A stretch of 64,000 nucleotides of DNA. It comes from Alphaproteobacteria bacterium (lineage in GTDB: Bacteria; Myxococcota_A; UBA796; GCA-2862545). The stretch spans positions 94,202-158,201 of the forward strand of contig JACKER010000019.1 in assembly GCA_020632925.1 (NCBI GenBank), written 5' to 3'. Under the pieces are notes generated by a model, which ran no database searches, was not told the origin of the DNA, and saw only the letters and a program-made list of their open reading frames with translations. How positions within the stretch are numbered: the first letter of the stretch is position 1; every line of letters begins with the position of its first letter. Shown here one piece after another: positions 39,952-48,195 of this stretch. The translations under genes and the position numbers were made by a program.

Positions 39952-40821
39952 TCAGCTCCCTCCCTGCAGCCAGCCGAGCACCGCGTCGGGCGCCTCCTCG
40001 TGCGGCCAGTGCCCGGCGTCGGGGAGCTCCAGGACGCGGGCGTGAGGGACGCTGGTCCGCCACCGAGCCAGCACGGGCGGCGGGAAGGCGGGGTCCTTCA
40101 TGCCCCAGACGATGTCGACACGTGTGTCGCGCAGCGCCGGGAGTCGGCGATCGAGGGAGGCATAGAAGGATTCGGAGGCCAGCAGGGAACGCGCCAGCGC
40201 CCACAGCACCTCCACCCGCGCGTCCCGGTCCTCGAACGGCGCCAGGAGCTGGGCCTGCAGCTCGGGGCGCAGCTTGCTCCGGTCGCCCCAGGCCGACGGC
40301 GCGATCACGCGCAGCGAGAGGTTCGCCCAGCGATAGAGCCACCGACCCAGCGGACCGCCCAGGACCTTCGCGCCCAACCGCATCGTCCGGTCCTCGAAGG
40401 GCCAGGCCCAGGTGTTCACCAGCACCAGCCGCTCGACGCGGTCGAGGTGATCGAGCACCCAGGGCAGCCCGATCGGACCCCCGAAGTCGTGCAGCACGAC
40501 GGTCGCGTCCCGCAGATCGAGGGCGTCCGCGAAGGCCGCGAAGCGGTTCGCGTGGTCCTCGGGCCGGTAGCCCACCGCCGCCGGGCGGTCGCTGCGGCCA
40601 AAGCCCAGGTGGTCCACCGTGAGGTGCCGCCGGCCCGCCCAGCCCGCGATCAGGTGACGCCAGTCGATCGACCACGTGGGCGTCCCGTGGACCCAGAGGA
40701 CGGGCCTCCCCTCGCCCACGTCGACGTGGTGCAGCCGCCCCTCGGGGAGGGCGTGGTAGCGGGGTGGATGCGGCCACAGCGCAGGATCGACCCAGGTCTC
40801 GGACGGACGGGCGGGCAGCAT
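39952..40821 (-). CDS. Haloalkane-dehalogenase-type alpha/beta hydrolase
   Basis: 289 aa. The nucleophile is Asp112 in VVLHDFGGPIG, so this belongs to the Asp-nucleophile branch (dehalogenases, epoxide hydrolases). HGTPTW is the oxyanion motif, the acid is in VWGMKDPAFP, and the catalytic His is in DAGHWPHEE. In true haloalkane dehalogenases the residue after the nucleophile is Trp; here it is Phe, so halide stabilisation may be altered. The ATG has GGAGGTCGC upstream. It is divergent from a MarR gene with a matched operator pair between them, so it is probably induced by its substrate or a related ligand. Confidence 0.85.
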   Translation of the reverse strand: MLPARPSETWVDPALWPHPPRYHALPEGRLHHVDVGEGRPVLWVHGTPTWSIDWRHLIAGWAGRRHLTVDHLGFGRSDRPAAVGYRPEDHANRFAAFADALDLRDATVVLHDFGGPIGLPWVLDHLDRVERLVLVNTWAWPFEDRTMRLGAKVLGGPLGRWLYRWANLSLRVIAPSAWGDRSKLRPELQAQLLAPFEDRDARVEVLWALARSLLASESFYASLDRRLPALRDTRVDIVWGMKDPAFPPPVLARWRTSVPHARVLELPDAGHWPHEEAPDAVLGWLQGGS

Positions 40822-40832
40822 GCGACCTCCAG

Positions 40833-40854
40833 ATGGTCAAGCAGCATTGACCAT
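40833..40854. promoter_or_regulatory. MarR-type operator 1 (inverted repeat)
   Basis: Perfect 8-bp arms ATGGTCAA and TTGACCAT are separated by 6 nt, just upstream of the hydrolase gene. It has the TCAAG-N4-(C/A)TTGA form typical of MarR operators. It shares the ATGGTCAAGC half-site with operator 2, 38 bp away. Confidence 0.75.
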
Positions 40855-40873
40855 CGCACACCGTCCTCCAATG

Positions 40874-40889
40874 GTCAAGCATCCTTGAC
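40874..40889. promoter_or_regulatory. MarR-type operator 2 (inverted repeat)
   Basis: GTCAAG-CATC-CTTGAC, perfect 6-bp arms with a 4-nt spacer. It occupies the space between the expected -35 position and the -10-like TACGGT of the MarR gene, the usual place for an autorepressor. Confidence 0.75.
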
Positions 40890-40893
40890 GGGT

Positions 40894-40899
40894 TACGGT
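40894..40899 (+). promoter_or_regulatory. -10-like element of the MarR gene, leaderless start predicted
   Basis: TACGGT begins exactly 12 nt before the ATG at 40906. No Shine-Dalgarno sequence is present. Confidence 0.5.
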
Positions 40900-40905
40900 C
40901 TGCCC

Positions 40906-41379
40906 ATGGATCACGACGAAGCGATGCGTCGCGCCGCGGCGGCGAGCACGGGCCAACTCCTCCTCAAGGCCGCGCGCCTGCTCGACGAGACCGCGCTGAG
41001 CCGGCTGGCCGCCCTACCGGGAGCGCCGCCCGTGCGGCCTGCCCACACCCGCCTCTTCCCGCACCTCGACTTCACCGGCGTCCGCGCCACCGAGCTCGCC
41101 GCGCGTCTGGGCGTGACGAAGCAGGCGGTGGCGCCGCTGGTCGCGGACCTCGTGCGCTGGGGCGTGGTCGAGCAGGTGCCCGATCCGACGGACCGCCGCG
41201 CCCTGCTGGTGCGCTTCACGCCGCACGGGCTGGAGGCGCTCCGCCACGGGCTCTCCCTGCTGGCGGACCTGGAGGGGGAGGTGGCCGCCGACGTCGGTGC
41301 CGAGCGGATGGCGGTCTTCCGCGACGTGCTGGTGGCCTGGATCCGCCGGCTGACCGAGCCTCAGCGCACGCAGCGGTAG
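40906..41379 (+). CDS. MarR-family repressor of the adjacent hydrolase
   Basis: 157 aa. The winged helix runs through FTGVRATELAARLGVTKQAVAPLVADLVRWGVVEQVPDPTDRR (~56-98), with dimerisation helices on either side. The two inverted repeats in the 84-bp divergent region strongly suggest that it represses both itself and the alpha/beta hydrolase. The ATG has no ribosome site and lies 12 nt from a -10-like TACGGT. Its 3' end overlaps the convergent hypothetical gene by 19 bp. Confidence 0.9.
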   Translation: MDHDEAMRRAAAASTGQLLLKAARLLDETALSRLAALPGAPPVRPAHTRLFPHLDFTGVRATELAARLGVTKQAVAPLVADLVRWGVVEQVPDPTDRRALLVRFTPHGLEALRHGLSLLADLEGEVAADVGAERMAVFRDVLVAWIRRLTEPQRTQR

Positions 41380-41846
41380 ACGTCGGCCTGCGCCACCGTC
41401 CGCGCCGACACAGTCCCCTGGATGGTGGTGGGTCGCATCCCACCGGCGGTGATCGCGATGGTCGGGTCCTGCACGAGCGTGTTGCCCGCCCAGCCGGTGT
41501 AGGTGAACCCGAACCGAGCCGCGTTGTTCGCGAGGTACAGCGCCTCCCAGACCTCCGGGAGCCGCATCCCCTCGGCGATGCACGCACCGCGGGCCGAGGG
41601 CCAGACCTCGGCGGCGCGGGCCGTGGACTCGACCAGGAAGCCCACGTCGCCAGGCACGCAGTTGCCCCCCGCCGTCGACCCACCGCCTGCGTGGACGTCC
41701 TCGAGCTCGAGCCCGCCCACGAAGCACACCTCCAAGAAGTCGACTGCCAGCGTCGTCTGGGCGATCACGTTCGTGTACCGCCCGCCGACGTCCGTGATCG
41801 GCACCACCGGCACCGCACCCGCCGTCCCCACCAGCCACCAGAGCAT
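41361..41846 (-). CDS. Exported hypothetical protein
   Basis: 161 aa, unrecognised. The N-terminus MLWWLVGTAGAVPVVP is a short Trp-rich signal peptide without basic residues. The mature domain has DVGGRYTNVIAQTTLAV, VPGDVGFLVESTARAAEVWPSARGACIAEGMRLPEVWEA and GFTYTGWAGNTLVQD, and three Cys. The CIAEGMRLPEVWE segment loosely resembles the (C)xxxGxRLPTxxE motif of DUF1566/FGE-like folds, but this is weak. The ATG has GGAGGGTCGA upstream. It overlaps the convergent MarR gene by 19 bp. Confidence 0.65.
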   Translation of the reverse strand: MLWWLVGTAGAVPVVPITDVGGRYTNVIAQTTLAVDFLEVCFVGGLELEDVHAGGGSTAGGNCVPGDVGFLVESTARAAEVWPSARGACIAEGMRLPEVWEALYLANNAARFGFTYTGWAGNTLVQDPTIAITAGGMRPTTIQGTVSARTVAQADVYRCVR

Positions 41847-41941
41847 TCGACCCTCCTGGAGCTTCCAGCTGACACGTTCGGCGATCGTCGTCACGCGGAA
41901 CGGATCGGCGCCGACGGTGTCATGCTGCGCCGGAGGTGAGC

Positions 41942-42340
41942 GTGGGGCGCTGGCGGGGGCGAGCACTGGTGGGGATCGCGGGGCTGCACACGGCGTTCAC
42001 GGCGACGATCGCTGCGGGTGTGGGGTACACACCCGAGCTGATGGAGGTCGCGGGCGGGTCCGCACCGCTCACCCGGATGCTGCCGGGCATGGGCTCGGTC
42101 CAGCCGCCGGACATGCCCGCGCTCGCGATGTTCTGGTCGATGGCCTTCGGGGTGGCGACGGGGCTCCTCGGACTCCTGATCGACCAGCTCGAGCGCGAGG
42201 GGGTCACCGTCTCGGGAGTGGTCGCGGGCGGGCTGCTGCTGCTGGGCGCGGTGGGCGCGGTCCTCGTCCCGGTCGGTGGCTTCTGGTTGGTACTCCCGGT
42301 GGCGGGCTCGCTCCTGTGGTCGGCGACCCGCGCTCGGTGA
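41942..42340 (+). CDS. DUF6463-like small membrane protein
   Basis: 132 aa with four predicted helices. GIAGLHTAFTATIAAGVGYTPE, then ALAMFWSMAFGVATGLLGLLIDQLE, VSGVVAGGLLLLGAVGAVLVP and the C-terminal GFWLVLPVAGSLLWSA fit the DUF6463 pattern (helix with G-H, FWxxxFG). The GTG at 41942 is preferred because GGAGG lies 6 nt upstream; the GTG at 41936 overlaps that site. Function unknown. Convergent with the next gene (3-bp gap). Confidence 0.75.
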   Translation: MGRWRGRALVGIAGLHTAFTATIAAGVGYTPELMEVAGGSAPLTRMLPGMGSVQPPDMPALAMFWSMAFGVATGLLGLLIDQLEREGVTVSGVVAGGLLLLGAVGAVLVPVGGFWLVLPVAGSLLWSATRAR

Positions 42341-42343
42341 GGT

Positions 42344-42985
42344 TCAAGCGCGCTGCGGCCTGCGCTGTACCACGGCGATCACCGGGACCCCGACGACCGT
42401 GGGCAGGAGCCAGGCGAAGGTGGCGGGCAGCCCGAGGTGCGCGGCGTTCACCACCGCGAAGGCCGTGAACGTGGCGATGCCGGCGCCGATCAGGTTGCCG
42501 CTGTGCGCGTCGTACCAGTGCCTGCCGTCGCTCGGCGCGGTCCGCCAGTAGCGCAGGTGTGAAGCCCCCAGCACGGCGCCGAGCGCACCGAACGCGACGT
42601 GGACGACGGCACCCGTCCACAGCCCCCACCCGGCGATGGCCACGCCGGCGAGCGCGAGGACCGCCGGGACGGCGAGGTCGAGCGGACCGCCCCCGGGCGC
42701 CCGCCGGGCCTTGGTCCGCAGCGCGCGCAGGCCCGTCCACAGCGAGGTCACCGACAGCCACGCGACGTAGAGCAGGAACAAACTGGGTCCGACGGGATCG
42801 CCGCGGAGCAGGTGGAGCACGCACAGCGTGGCGCCGGTGACGGCCACGACCGCCATCGATCCGGCGTAGACCCAGCCCACGCGTCGGTGGAGCCGCCCAC
42901 CCTTGCGCGCGACCGCCGGCACCAGGAAGGCGAGCAGCGCCACGGCCCCCGCGGCGATGTGGAGCCCCCGTGCCACCTCGAACAT
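42344..42985 (-). CDS. Membrane protein, DUF2306-like
   Basis: 213 aa with about seven helices. LHIAAGAVALLAFLVPAVARKGGRLHRRVGWVYAGSM contains the His/Gly-rich pattern of DUF2306-type membrane proteins (H in helix 1, then HRRVGWVYAGSM). YWRTAPSDGRHWYDAHSGNLIGAG links helices near the C-terminus. It may bind heme or a small molecule, but that is inference. The ATG has GGGAGGTG upstream. It is divergent from the two-component operon, which may control it. Confidence 0.65.
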   Translation of the reverse strand: MFEVARGLHIAAGAVALLAFLVPAVARKGGRLHRRVGWVYAGSMAVVAVTGATLCVLHLLRGDPVGPSLFLLYVAWLSVTSLWTGLRALRTKARRAPGGGPLDLAVPAVLALAGVAIAGWGLWTGAVVHVAFGALGAVLGASHLRYWRTAPSDGRHWYDAHSGNLIGAGIATFTAFAVVNAAHLGLPATFAWLLPTVVGVPVIAVVQRRPQRA

Positions 42986-43028
42986 CGACACCTCCCTCTT
43001 CGACGTAGGCAGGTGGAAGCGGGGCACC

Positions 43029-43072
43029 CATGTGCTCCTCGTCACGGTCCGACCCATGACTTCCGGCACATG
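43029..43072. promoter_or_regulatory. Interrupted dyad in a divergent regulatory region
   Basis: CATGTGC (43029-43035) and GCACATG (43066-43072) form perfect 7-bp arms 30 bp apart, between the DUF2306-like gene and the histidine kinase gene. ACCCATG also occurs twice in the interval (43027-43032 region and 43052-43058 region). It could be the binding site of the adjacent response regulator. Confidence 0.35.
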
Positions 43073-43092
43073 GCGGGGGATGCCGCCCGCGG

Positions 43093-43098
43093 TACGCT
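43093..43098 (+). promoter_or_regulatory. -10-like element, leaderless start predicted
   Basis: TACGCT begins exactly 12 nt before the ATG at 43105, and no ribosome site is present. Confidence 0.5.
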
Positions 43099-43104
43099 GC
43101 CCCC

Positions 43105-44154
43105 ATGAGCTCCTTCAGCCTGCTCACCCCCGCGGGGGTCGCGCTCTGGCTCGGGGTCGGGGTGCTCCTGCCGCACGAGGTCGCTCCCGTCGCCTGCTGG
43201 CTCGTGTGGGGGGCGACCTTCGTGCTCGCGACGACCGAGCGCTTCCCGCTCTCCCTGCGCCAGGGTGCGCTCGCCGCGCAGGTGGTCGCGGGCGTCGGCT
43301 GCGCGCTGACCGGCCCGTCGGTGGCCACGGCCCTGCTGGCGGCCACCGCCGGGCAGCTGCCGTTCTTCGTGGGGACCTGGCCCGCGGCTGCGGTGGCTGC
43401 CGCCCAGCTCGCCACGGTCGTCGTCGGAGAGGGGCTGCGCGACGGGTGGGACGACGCCGCGCTCGCGGCCGCGCTGTACGGCGCCTTCCAGGCGTTCTCC
43501 CTCGGTGCTGCCACGCTGGCCGTCCGCGAGCGCGCCGCCCGCGAGGTGGTGCTCGCGCTCAACGCCGAGCTGATCGCCGCGCGCGCCGAGCTGGCGACCG
43601 CGGAGCGCCGGGACGAGCGGCTGCGCATCGCACGCGACCTGCACGACGCCGTCGGACACCACCTGACCGCGCTGGGTCTGCAGCTCGAGCTGGCCGCCCG
43701 GCAGACCGACGGGCCGGCGCGGGAGGCCGTGCTCGCGTCCCGGGAGGTCGCTCGCGAGCTCCTGGCCGAGGTCCGCGCGACCGTCGGGGCGCTGCGGGAC
43801 GGTCCGATCGAGCTGGCGGCCGGGCTGCGCGCGCTCACGGCGCTCCCACGTCCCGTGGTCGAGGTCACGGGCCACCCCGAGGCGCGTGGACCCGCGGGCG
43901 AGGTGCTGCTGCGGGCCGCCCAGGAGATCGTGACCAACGCTGCGCGCCACGGACGCGCGGGCCGCGTCTGGCTCTCGTTGCACGAGGACGACGGCCAGAT
44001 CGTGCTCAGCGCCCGCGACGACGGCCCAGGAGTCGCCGCGCCCGCGATCGGAAACGGCCTGCGCGGCATGCGGGAGCGCGTCGAGGCCCTCGGGGGCACG
44101 CTCGAGGTCGCGGGTGGCCCCGGGTTCCCCGTCACTCTGCGGGTCCCCGCATGA
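43105..44154 (+). CDS. Sensor histidine kinase, NarL-partner (HisKA_3) type
   Basis: 349 aa. Five to six N-terminal helices (~8-145) with almost no periplasmic loop suggest sensing within the membrane. The HisKA_3 motif RIARDLHDAVGHHL carries the phospho-His near residue 180. The HATPase domain has AAQEIVTNAARHGRAG (N box), ARDDGPGVAAPAIGNGLRGMRERV (G boxes) and the family closing LGGTLEV. The stop overlaps the response-regulator start (ATGA), so the two form one system. It resembles DesK-like and YdfH-like kinases that respond to membrane state. Confidence 0.9.
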   Translation: MSSFSLLTPAGVALWLGVGVLLPHEVAPVACWLVWGATFVLATTERFPLSLRQGALAAQVVAGVGCALTGPSVATALLAATAGQLPFFVGTWPAAAVAAAQLATVVVGEGLRDGWDDAALAAALYGAFQAFSLGAATLAVRERAAREVVLALNAELIAARAELATAERRDERLRIARDLHDAVGHHLTALGLQLELAARQTDGPAREAVLASREVARELLAEVRATVGALRDGPIELAAGLRALTALPRPVVEVTGHPEARGPAGEVLLRAAQEIVTNAARHGRAGRVWLSLHEDDGQIVLSARDDGPGVAAPAIGNGLRGMRERVEALGGTLEVAGGPGFPVTLRVPA

Positions 44155-44777
44155 TCCGGGTGCTGGTGGCCGACGACCAGACCCTGGTCCGGTGTGGGCT
44201 GGTCCAGCTCCTCGGGCTCGTGCCCGACCTGGAGGTGGTGGGCGAGGCCTCCGACGGCGAGGAGGTCCTGCGGCGTCTGCCCGAGCTCGATCCCGACGTG
44301 CTGCTGCTGGACGTGCGCATGCCGCGCGCCGGCGGGCTGGACGTCCTGCGCGAGGTCGGTGCGCGACGACCGGTGGTCCTGCTCACCACCTTCGATGACG
44401 ACGAGGCGATGCTCGAGGCCGCGCGCCTCGGCGCGAAGGGCTTCCTGCTCAAGGACACCGATCTCGACGTGCTCGCCGACGCCATCCGCACCGCGGCCTC
44501 CGGTGGCACCACCATCCGGCCCGCGCTGACCCGCAAGGTGGAGGAGGCGCTGCCGAAGCGGGTCTTCCGCGCGGCCCGAGACCCGGACCCGCTCACGCCC
44601 CGCGAGCGTGACGTGCTCCGGCTGATGGCCGCCGGGTGCAGCAACCGCGAGATCGCGAACGCGCTCGGGACCGCCGAGGGGACGGTGAAGAACCAGTGCA
44701 GCAGCGTGCTCGCCAAGCTCGGCGTTCGCGACCGGACCCGCGCCGTCCTGCGTGCGCTCGAGCTCGGGTGGATCTGA
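44151..44777 (+). CDS. NarL/FixJ-type response regulator
   Basis: 208 aa. The receiver domain has the acidic pair in VLVADDQTLV, phospho-acceptor Asp54 in LLLDVRMP, Thr in LLTTFDDD and Lys in FLLKDTD. The LuxR-type HTH is LTPRERDVLRLMAAGCSNREIANALGTAEGTVKN (~148-182). It is translationally coupled to the kinase. Likely targets are its own operon and the divergent DUF2306-like gene, given the dyad in the shared upstream region. Confidence 0.93.
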   Translation: MIRVLVADDQTLVRCGLVQLLGLVPDLEVVGEASDGEEVLRRLPELDPDVLLLDVRMPRAGGLDVLREVGARRPVVLLTTFDDDEAMLEAARLGAKGFLLKDTDLDVLADAIRTAASGGTTIRPALTRKVEEALPKRVFRAARDPDPLTPRERDVLRLMAAGCSNREIANALGTAEGTVKNQCSSVLAKLGVRDRTRAVLRALELGWI

Positions 44778-44805
44778 AGGGGACGTCGGATCGGTGAAGG
44801 GTGTG

Positions 44806-44824
44806 GACGCACGGACCCTGCGTC
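44806..44824. terminator. Possible bidirectional terminator hairpin
   Basis: GACGCA and TGCGTC arms with a 7-nt loop lie in the 67-bp gap between two convergent genes. There is no T-tract, so efficiency as an intrinsic terminator is doubtful. Confidence 0.3.
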
Positions 44825-44844
44825 AGACTCAGAGCGTGCCCCCC

Positions 44845-47247
44845 CTACCCGCCAGCACCGAGCCGATCCCGCGGCAGCAGCGCCCGAGCGAGCCGGAACG
44901 AGATCGTGTCCCCCCGGTTGTGGGCGTCGAGCCCGTAGCGAGCGGCCACCCGGGCGCTGGACTCCGGGAAGTACCAGGAACCACCTCTAAGAACCCGCTG
45001 TTCTCCGGCGCTCCCGAGCTCTCCCACCGCCTGGAAGGGATCGGCGCACCAGTCGCGCATGTTCCCCGCCATCCCGCGGACGCCGTAGATCGAGACGTCG
45101 GTGGGGAAGGCGTCGACCGTCTCGGGAAGCGGGCGGCCCGGATGGCTGGTCCGCAGGCAGCAGAAGCTCGGGTCGACGCGGTCCCCCCAGGGGAAGACCC
45201 GCCCGTCGACGCCGCGCGCCGCCTTCTCCCACTCGAGCTCGGTGGGGAGGCGCCAGGGGAGGCCAGTACGCTCGGCCGTCCAGGCCGCGAAGGCGCAGGC
45301 GCTGGTGTGGTCGACCAGCATCACGGGCCAGCGAGGACTCCACACGTCACCGTCGGCGTCGGGCACCAGGACGAAGCGCCCGTCGTCGTCCCGGCCGTAC
45401 ACCTGCGCCCCGGGCCGGTCGGGCGCTCCCCGCTCGTGAGGGGCGTACCGCAGCGCCTCCTCCTCACGCCCGTGAGCGACGAGATCGTCGAGGAACGCGA
45501 TGTACTCGGCGTTCGTGACGGGGTGCCGGCGGATGACGTAGGCCTCGAGGGACCGCTCGGCCCACGGCAGGGCCTGGAAGGCGTCGCCGGGCGAGCCCGA
45601 CTGGAAGGCCCCCGCGGGGACCAGGACGTCGTCGGGGCCGAGCGCGCCTGGTCGGACCAGCGCGACGGGCGGGGGAGCCACGTCCTCGAGCCGGCGGATC
45701 CGCACGGGCAGCACGACGTCGTGCCCGTCGAACCGCACGAGCCAGCTCCCGATGGGCAGATCGTCCACGACCGCCGGTGTGGGGCCGAGGGGACGGGGCT
45801 CGACGGGCACCAGACGTCGCTCGATCTCCTCCAGCCGGTAGAGCACGGCGGGGACACCCTCCGGGAGGGTTCGGACCGTGAGTCGACCGTGTCCGCGGAG
45901 GTAGGCCGCGCGGGAGCCCCGGTCATGGTGCGAGAGCTGCGTCAGCGCCTCCCGAGCGGCGTCCTGGTCCCGCCGGGCCTCGGCCTCCACGTGCAGGCGC
46001 TGCCAGTGGTCGCAGAGCGCGTCGAGGGCGCCGGCGTGATCGGCGTCGTGGGTGAGCGCTCCGTGGAGGGCTTGCAGTCGCCGCAGCGCGACGACCTCCG
46101 CCTCCGCGACGAGCGAGTCCCGACGATCCTGGTGGCTCCAGCCCACCCGCTTGCGATCGACGCCGGCCCAGGCCTCGACCCCGTCGAGCGCGGCGGCGCC
46201 CCGTTCGGCTTCCTCGGCGGCCGCTCGTCGGAGCTCCTGCTCCCGAAGAGCGAGTGCTGCCGCCTCCGCGACCCGACCGTCCGCCCGCTCCCGACGCGCC
46301 TGCCCGTCCAGCCAGGCGCCGAGGTCCTCCGCGAGCTCCGCGCCGCTGGGGTGGCGGGAGCCGGGCTCGGCCGCGGCCGCCCGAGCGACGATGGCGCGGA
46401 GCTCCTCGGGACCGTCGAGGCACGGAGGGATGCGGTCGGACGCGACGGCGCCGATGGCGACCACGGGGTCGTGGACGTCGAAGGCCGGGCGACCGGCCAA
46501 CAGCTCCCACAGGACCAGACCGAGGGAGAACACGTCGGTGCGCGGATCGGCGGGCTCACCGCGGGCCTGCTCGGGCGCGAGGTAGCCGGGCGTGCCCTGG
46601 ACCGCGCCGTCCAATGTCAACCCGGGCCGCGCGGTCACCGCTCCCGGCGACCAGCCGATCAACCCCCAGTCCAGGACGAAGACCGAGCCGAACCCCCCGA
46701 CCATGATGTTGGCGGGCTTGAGGTCGCGGTGGAGCACACCCTGCGCGTGGGCGTGGGCGACCGCCTCCACCGCGCGACGGAAGATGTCGACGACCCGCCG
46801 CAGGCCGGTGCCGTCGCGGCCCATCACGCCGGCCACCACGTCCAACGTGCGTCCACGGACCACGTCCATGGTGAAGAACGGGCGCCCGTCGGGGAGCTGA
46901 CCCACCTCGTGGACGGGGACGATCCCCGGATGCGCCAGACGCGCCGTGGCGCGCGCCTCGCGCAGGAAGCGCTCCCGCAGACCGTCGACGTCGGCCAGCT
47001 CCGCGCGCAGCACCTTCATGGCAACTTCGCGCCCGAGCCGGGCGTCGCTGACGAGCCACACCTCCGCCATTCCCCCCGTTCCCAGAGCTTCGAGCCGACT
47101 GAGATGACGACCGTCCCCTACCTCCGGATTTGCGACTTCGGCCGTGAACATGCCGTCGTCGCCGAGCACCATGTCGACGATCTCGGCGATCTGCTCCGGC
47201 CCCAGGCCCAGCTTCGTCGCCAGTGCGAACATGCGCGCCTCGTCCAC
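44845..47247 (-). CDS. Ser/Thr kinase fused to degenerate FGE-sulfatase-like domain
   Basis: 800 aa, with no membrane helix. Kinase domain ~50-320: GTGGMAEVW loop, VAMKVL Lys78, HRDLKPAN at 173, DWG at 193, YLAPEQ. A helical, charged linker (~330-470) and a beta-rich segment (~470-540) precede a formylglycine-generating-enzyme fold (~543-800) with VPAGAFQSGS, GLPWRLPTELEWEKAARG, GMAGNMRDWC and RVLRGGSWYF. The two catalytic cysteines that FGE carries just after RGGSWY are missing (FPESSARVAARY), so this is a binding or structural module. The GTG has GGGGAGGG upstream and lies 15 bp from the divergent FHA gene. Confidence 0.88.
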   Translation of the reverse strand: MDEARMFALATKLGLGPEQIAEIVDMVLGDDGMFTAEVANPEVGDGRHLSRLEALGTGGMAEVWLVSDARLGREVAMKVLRAELADVDGLRERFLREARATARLAHPGIVPVHEVGQLPDGRPFFTMDVVRGRTLDVVAGVMGRDGTGLRRVVDIFRRAVEAVAHAHAQGVLHRDLKPANIMVGGFGSVFVLDWGLIGWSPGAVTARPGLTLDGAVQGTPGYLAPEQARGEPADPRTDVFSLGLVLWELLAGRPAFDVHDPVVAIGAVASDRIPPCLDGPEELRAIVARAAAAEPGSRHPSGAELAEDLGAWLDGQARRERADGRVAEAAALALREQELRRAAAEEAERGAAALDGVEAWAGVDRKRVGWSHQDRRDSLVAEAEVVALRRLQALHGALTHDADHAGALDALCDHWQRLHVEAEARRDQDAAREALTQLSHHDRGSRAAYLRGHGRLTVRTLPEGVPAVLYRLEEIERRLVPVEPRPLGPTPAVVDDLPIGSWLVRFDGHDVVLPVRIRRLEDVAPPPVALVRPGALGPDDVLVPAGAFQSGSPGDAFQALPWAERSLEAYVIRRHPVTNAEYIAFLDDLVAHGREEEALRYAPHERGAPDRPGAQVYGRDDDGRFVLVPDADGDVWSPRWPVMLVDHTSACAFAAWTAERTGLPWRLPTELEWEKAARGVDGRVFPWGDRVDPSFCCLRTSHPGRPLPETVDAFPTDVSIYGVRGMAGNMRDWCADPFQAVGELGSAGEQRVLRGGSWYFPESSARVAARYGLDAHNRGDTISFRLARALLPRDRLGAGG

Positions 47248-47262
47248 CGGAGCCCTCCCCTC

Positions 47263-48171
47263 ATGACCGAACCAGCATCGTACGTCGTGCTGCACCATCC
47301 GGGGGTCGGTGAGGCGTTGCTCACGCCGGGAGATCTGGTCGGACGCCTGTCGTCGGCGACGTTGCGCATCGAGCACCCGCACATCAGCGAGGTCCACGCC
47401 TACGTCTCGCTCCGCGACGGCGTCCTCAAGCTGCTGGCCCTCCGCGGTGGGCTCGGACTGGACGGGAAGATGGTGCGCGAGGTCACGCTCGCGTCCGATC
47501 AGCGGATCCAGCTCGCGGTGGGGCAGACGATCGAGGTCGTCGAGGTGTGCAACCCGACCCTGCAGCTCGCCTTGCTGACGGAGGACGGGAGCCTGGAGCC
47601 GTTGTCGGGCGGGATGGTCTCGCTCGTGCCTGGCAGGGGTCGTAGCCCGCGCCTCGAGGAGGATGCCGCGGTCGTCTTGTGGCCCGACGGCGATCACTGG
47701 ATGGTCCAGCTCGCCGGTCAGCCCCGCCCGCGACACCTGGAGGTCGGTACCGAGCTCGAGGTCGGTCGCCAGCGGTACCGGGTCGTCGAGGTGCCGATCG
47801 GCGACACCCAGACACCCTCCACGCTCTCGGGGGCGCGGCTCGACGCGCCGCTGCGCCTCGAGGGCTTCTACGACACCATCCACGTCCACCGCGAGGGCAC
47901 GGCCAGCCTCGTGCTCAGCGGCGCTGCCGGGCGGCTGCTCTGCGAGCTCGGAGCCATCGGGCAGCCGGTCCACTGGGCGGACGTGGCGCGCGCGGTCTGG
48001 GACGACGAGTCCGACATCGACCGTCTCCGCAAGCGCTGGGACGTGCTGCTCATCCGCCTGCGTCGGCGCCTCGCGGCCGCGTCCGTGCGCACCGACCTCG
48101 TCCACCCCGATGGAACCGGCAACATCCGGCTCCTCCTGAACGCCGCCGACCGATTCGTCGACAAGAGCTGA
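47263..48171 (+). CDS. FHA-domain transcriptional regulator with winged-helix C-terminus
   Basis: 302 aa. The N-terminal FHA domain (~20-100) has the phosphothreonine-binding pattern VGRLSSATLRIEHPHISEVHA. A central beta-rich region (~110-200) with a second SHA-like fold follows. The C-terminal ~100 residues resemble an OmpR-type winged helix: HREGTASLVLSGAAGRLLCEL, then ARAVWDDESDIDRLRKRWDVLLIRLRRRL. It would read phospho-Thr marks, most simply on the divergently encoded kinase, and alter transcription. The ATG is 15 bp from the kinase start. The lipoprotein gene follows 24 nt downstream. Confidence 0.82.
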   Translation: MTEPASYVVLHHPGVGEALLTPGDLVGRLSSATLRIEHPHISEVHAYVSLRDGVLKLLALRGGLGLDGKMVREVTLASDQRIQLAVGQTIEVVEVCNPTLQLALLTEDGSLEPLSGGMVSLVPGRGRSPRLEEDAAVVLWPDGDHWMVQLAGQPRPRHLEVGTELEVGRQRYRVVEVPIGDTQTPSTLSGARLDAPLRLEGFYDTIHVHREGTASLVLSGAAGRLLCELGAIGQPVHWADVARAVWDDESDIDRLRKRWDVLLIRLRRRLAAASVRTDLVHPDGTGNIRLLLNAADRFVDKS

Positions 48172-48195
48172 TCCCCCCGAGCCCGAGGTGAACCC

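Noticed and set aside
44752..47262. Long plus-strand frame leading into the FHA gene
   Set aside because: It lies opposite a complete kinase/FGE gene on the minus strand. The FHA protein itself begins at the ATG at 47263.
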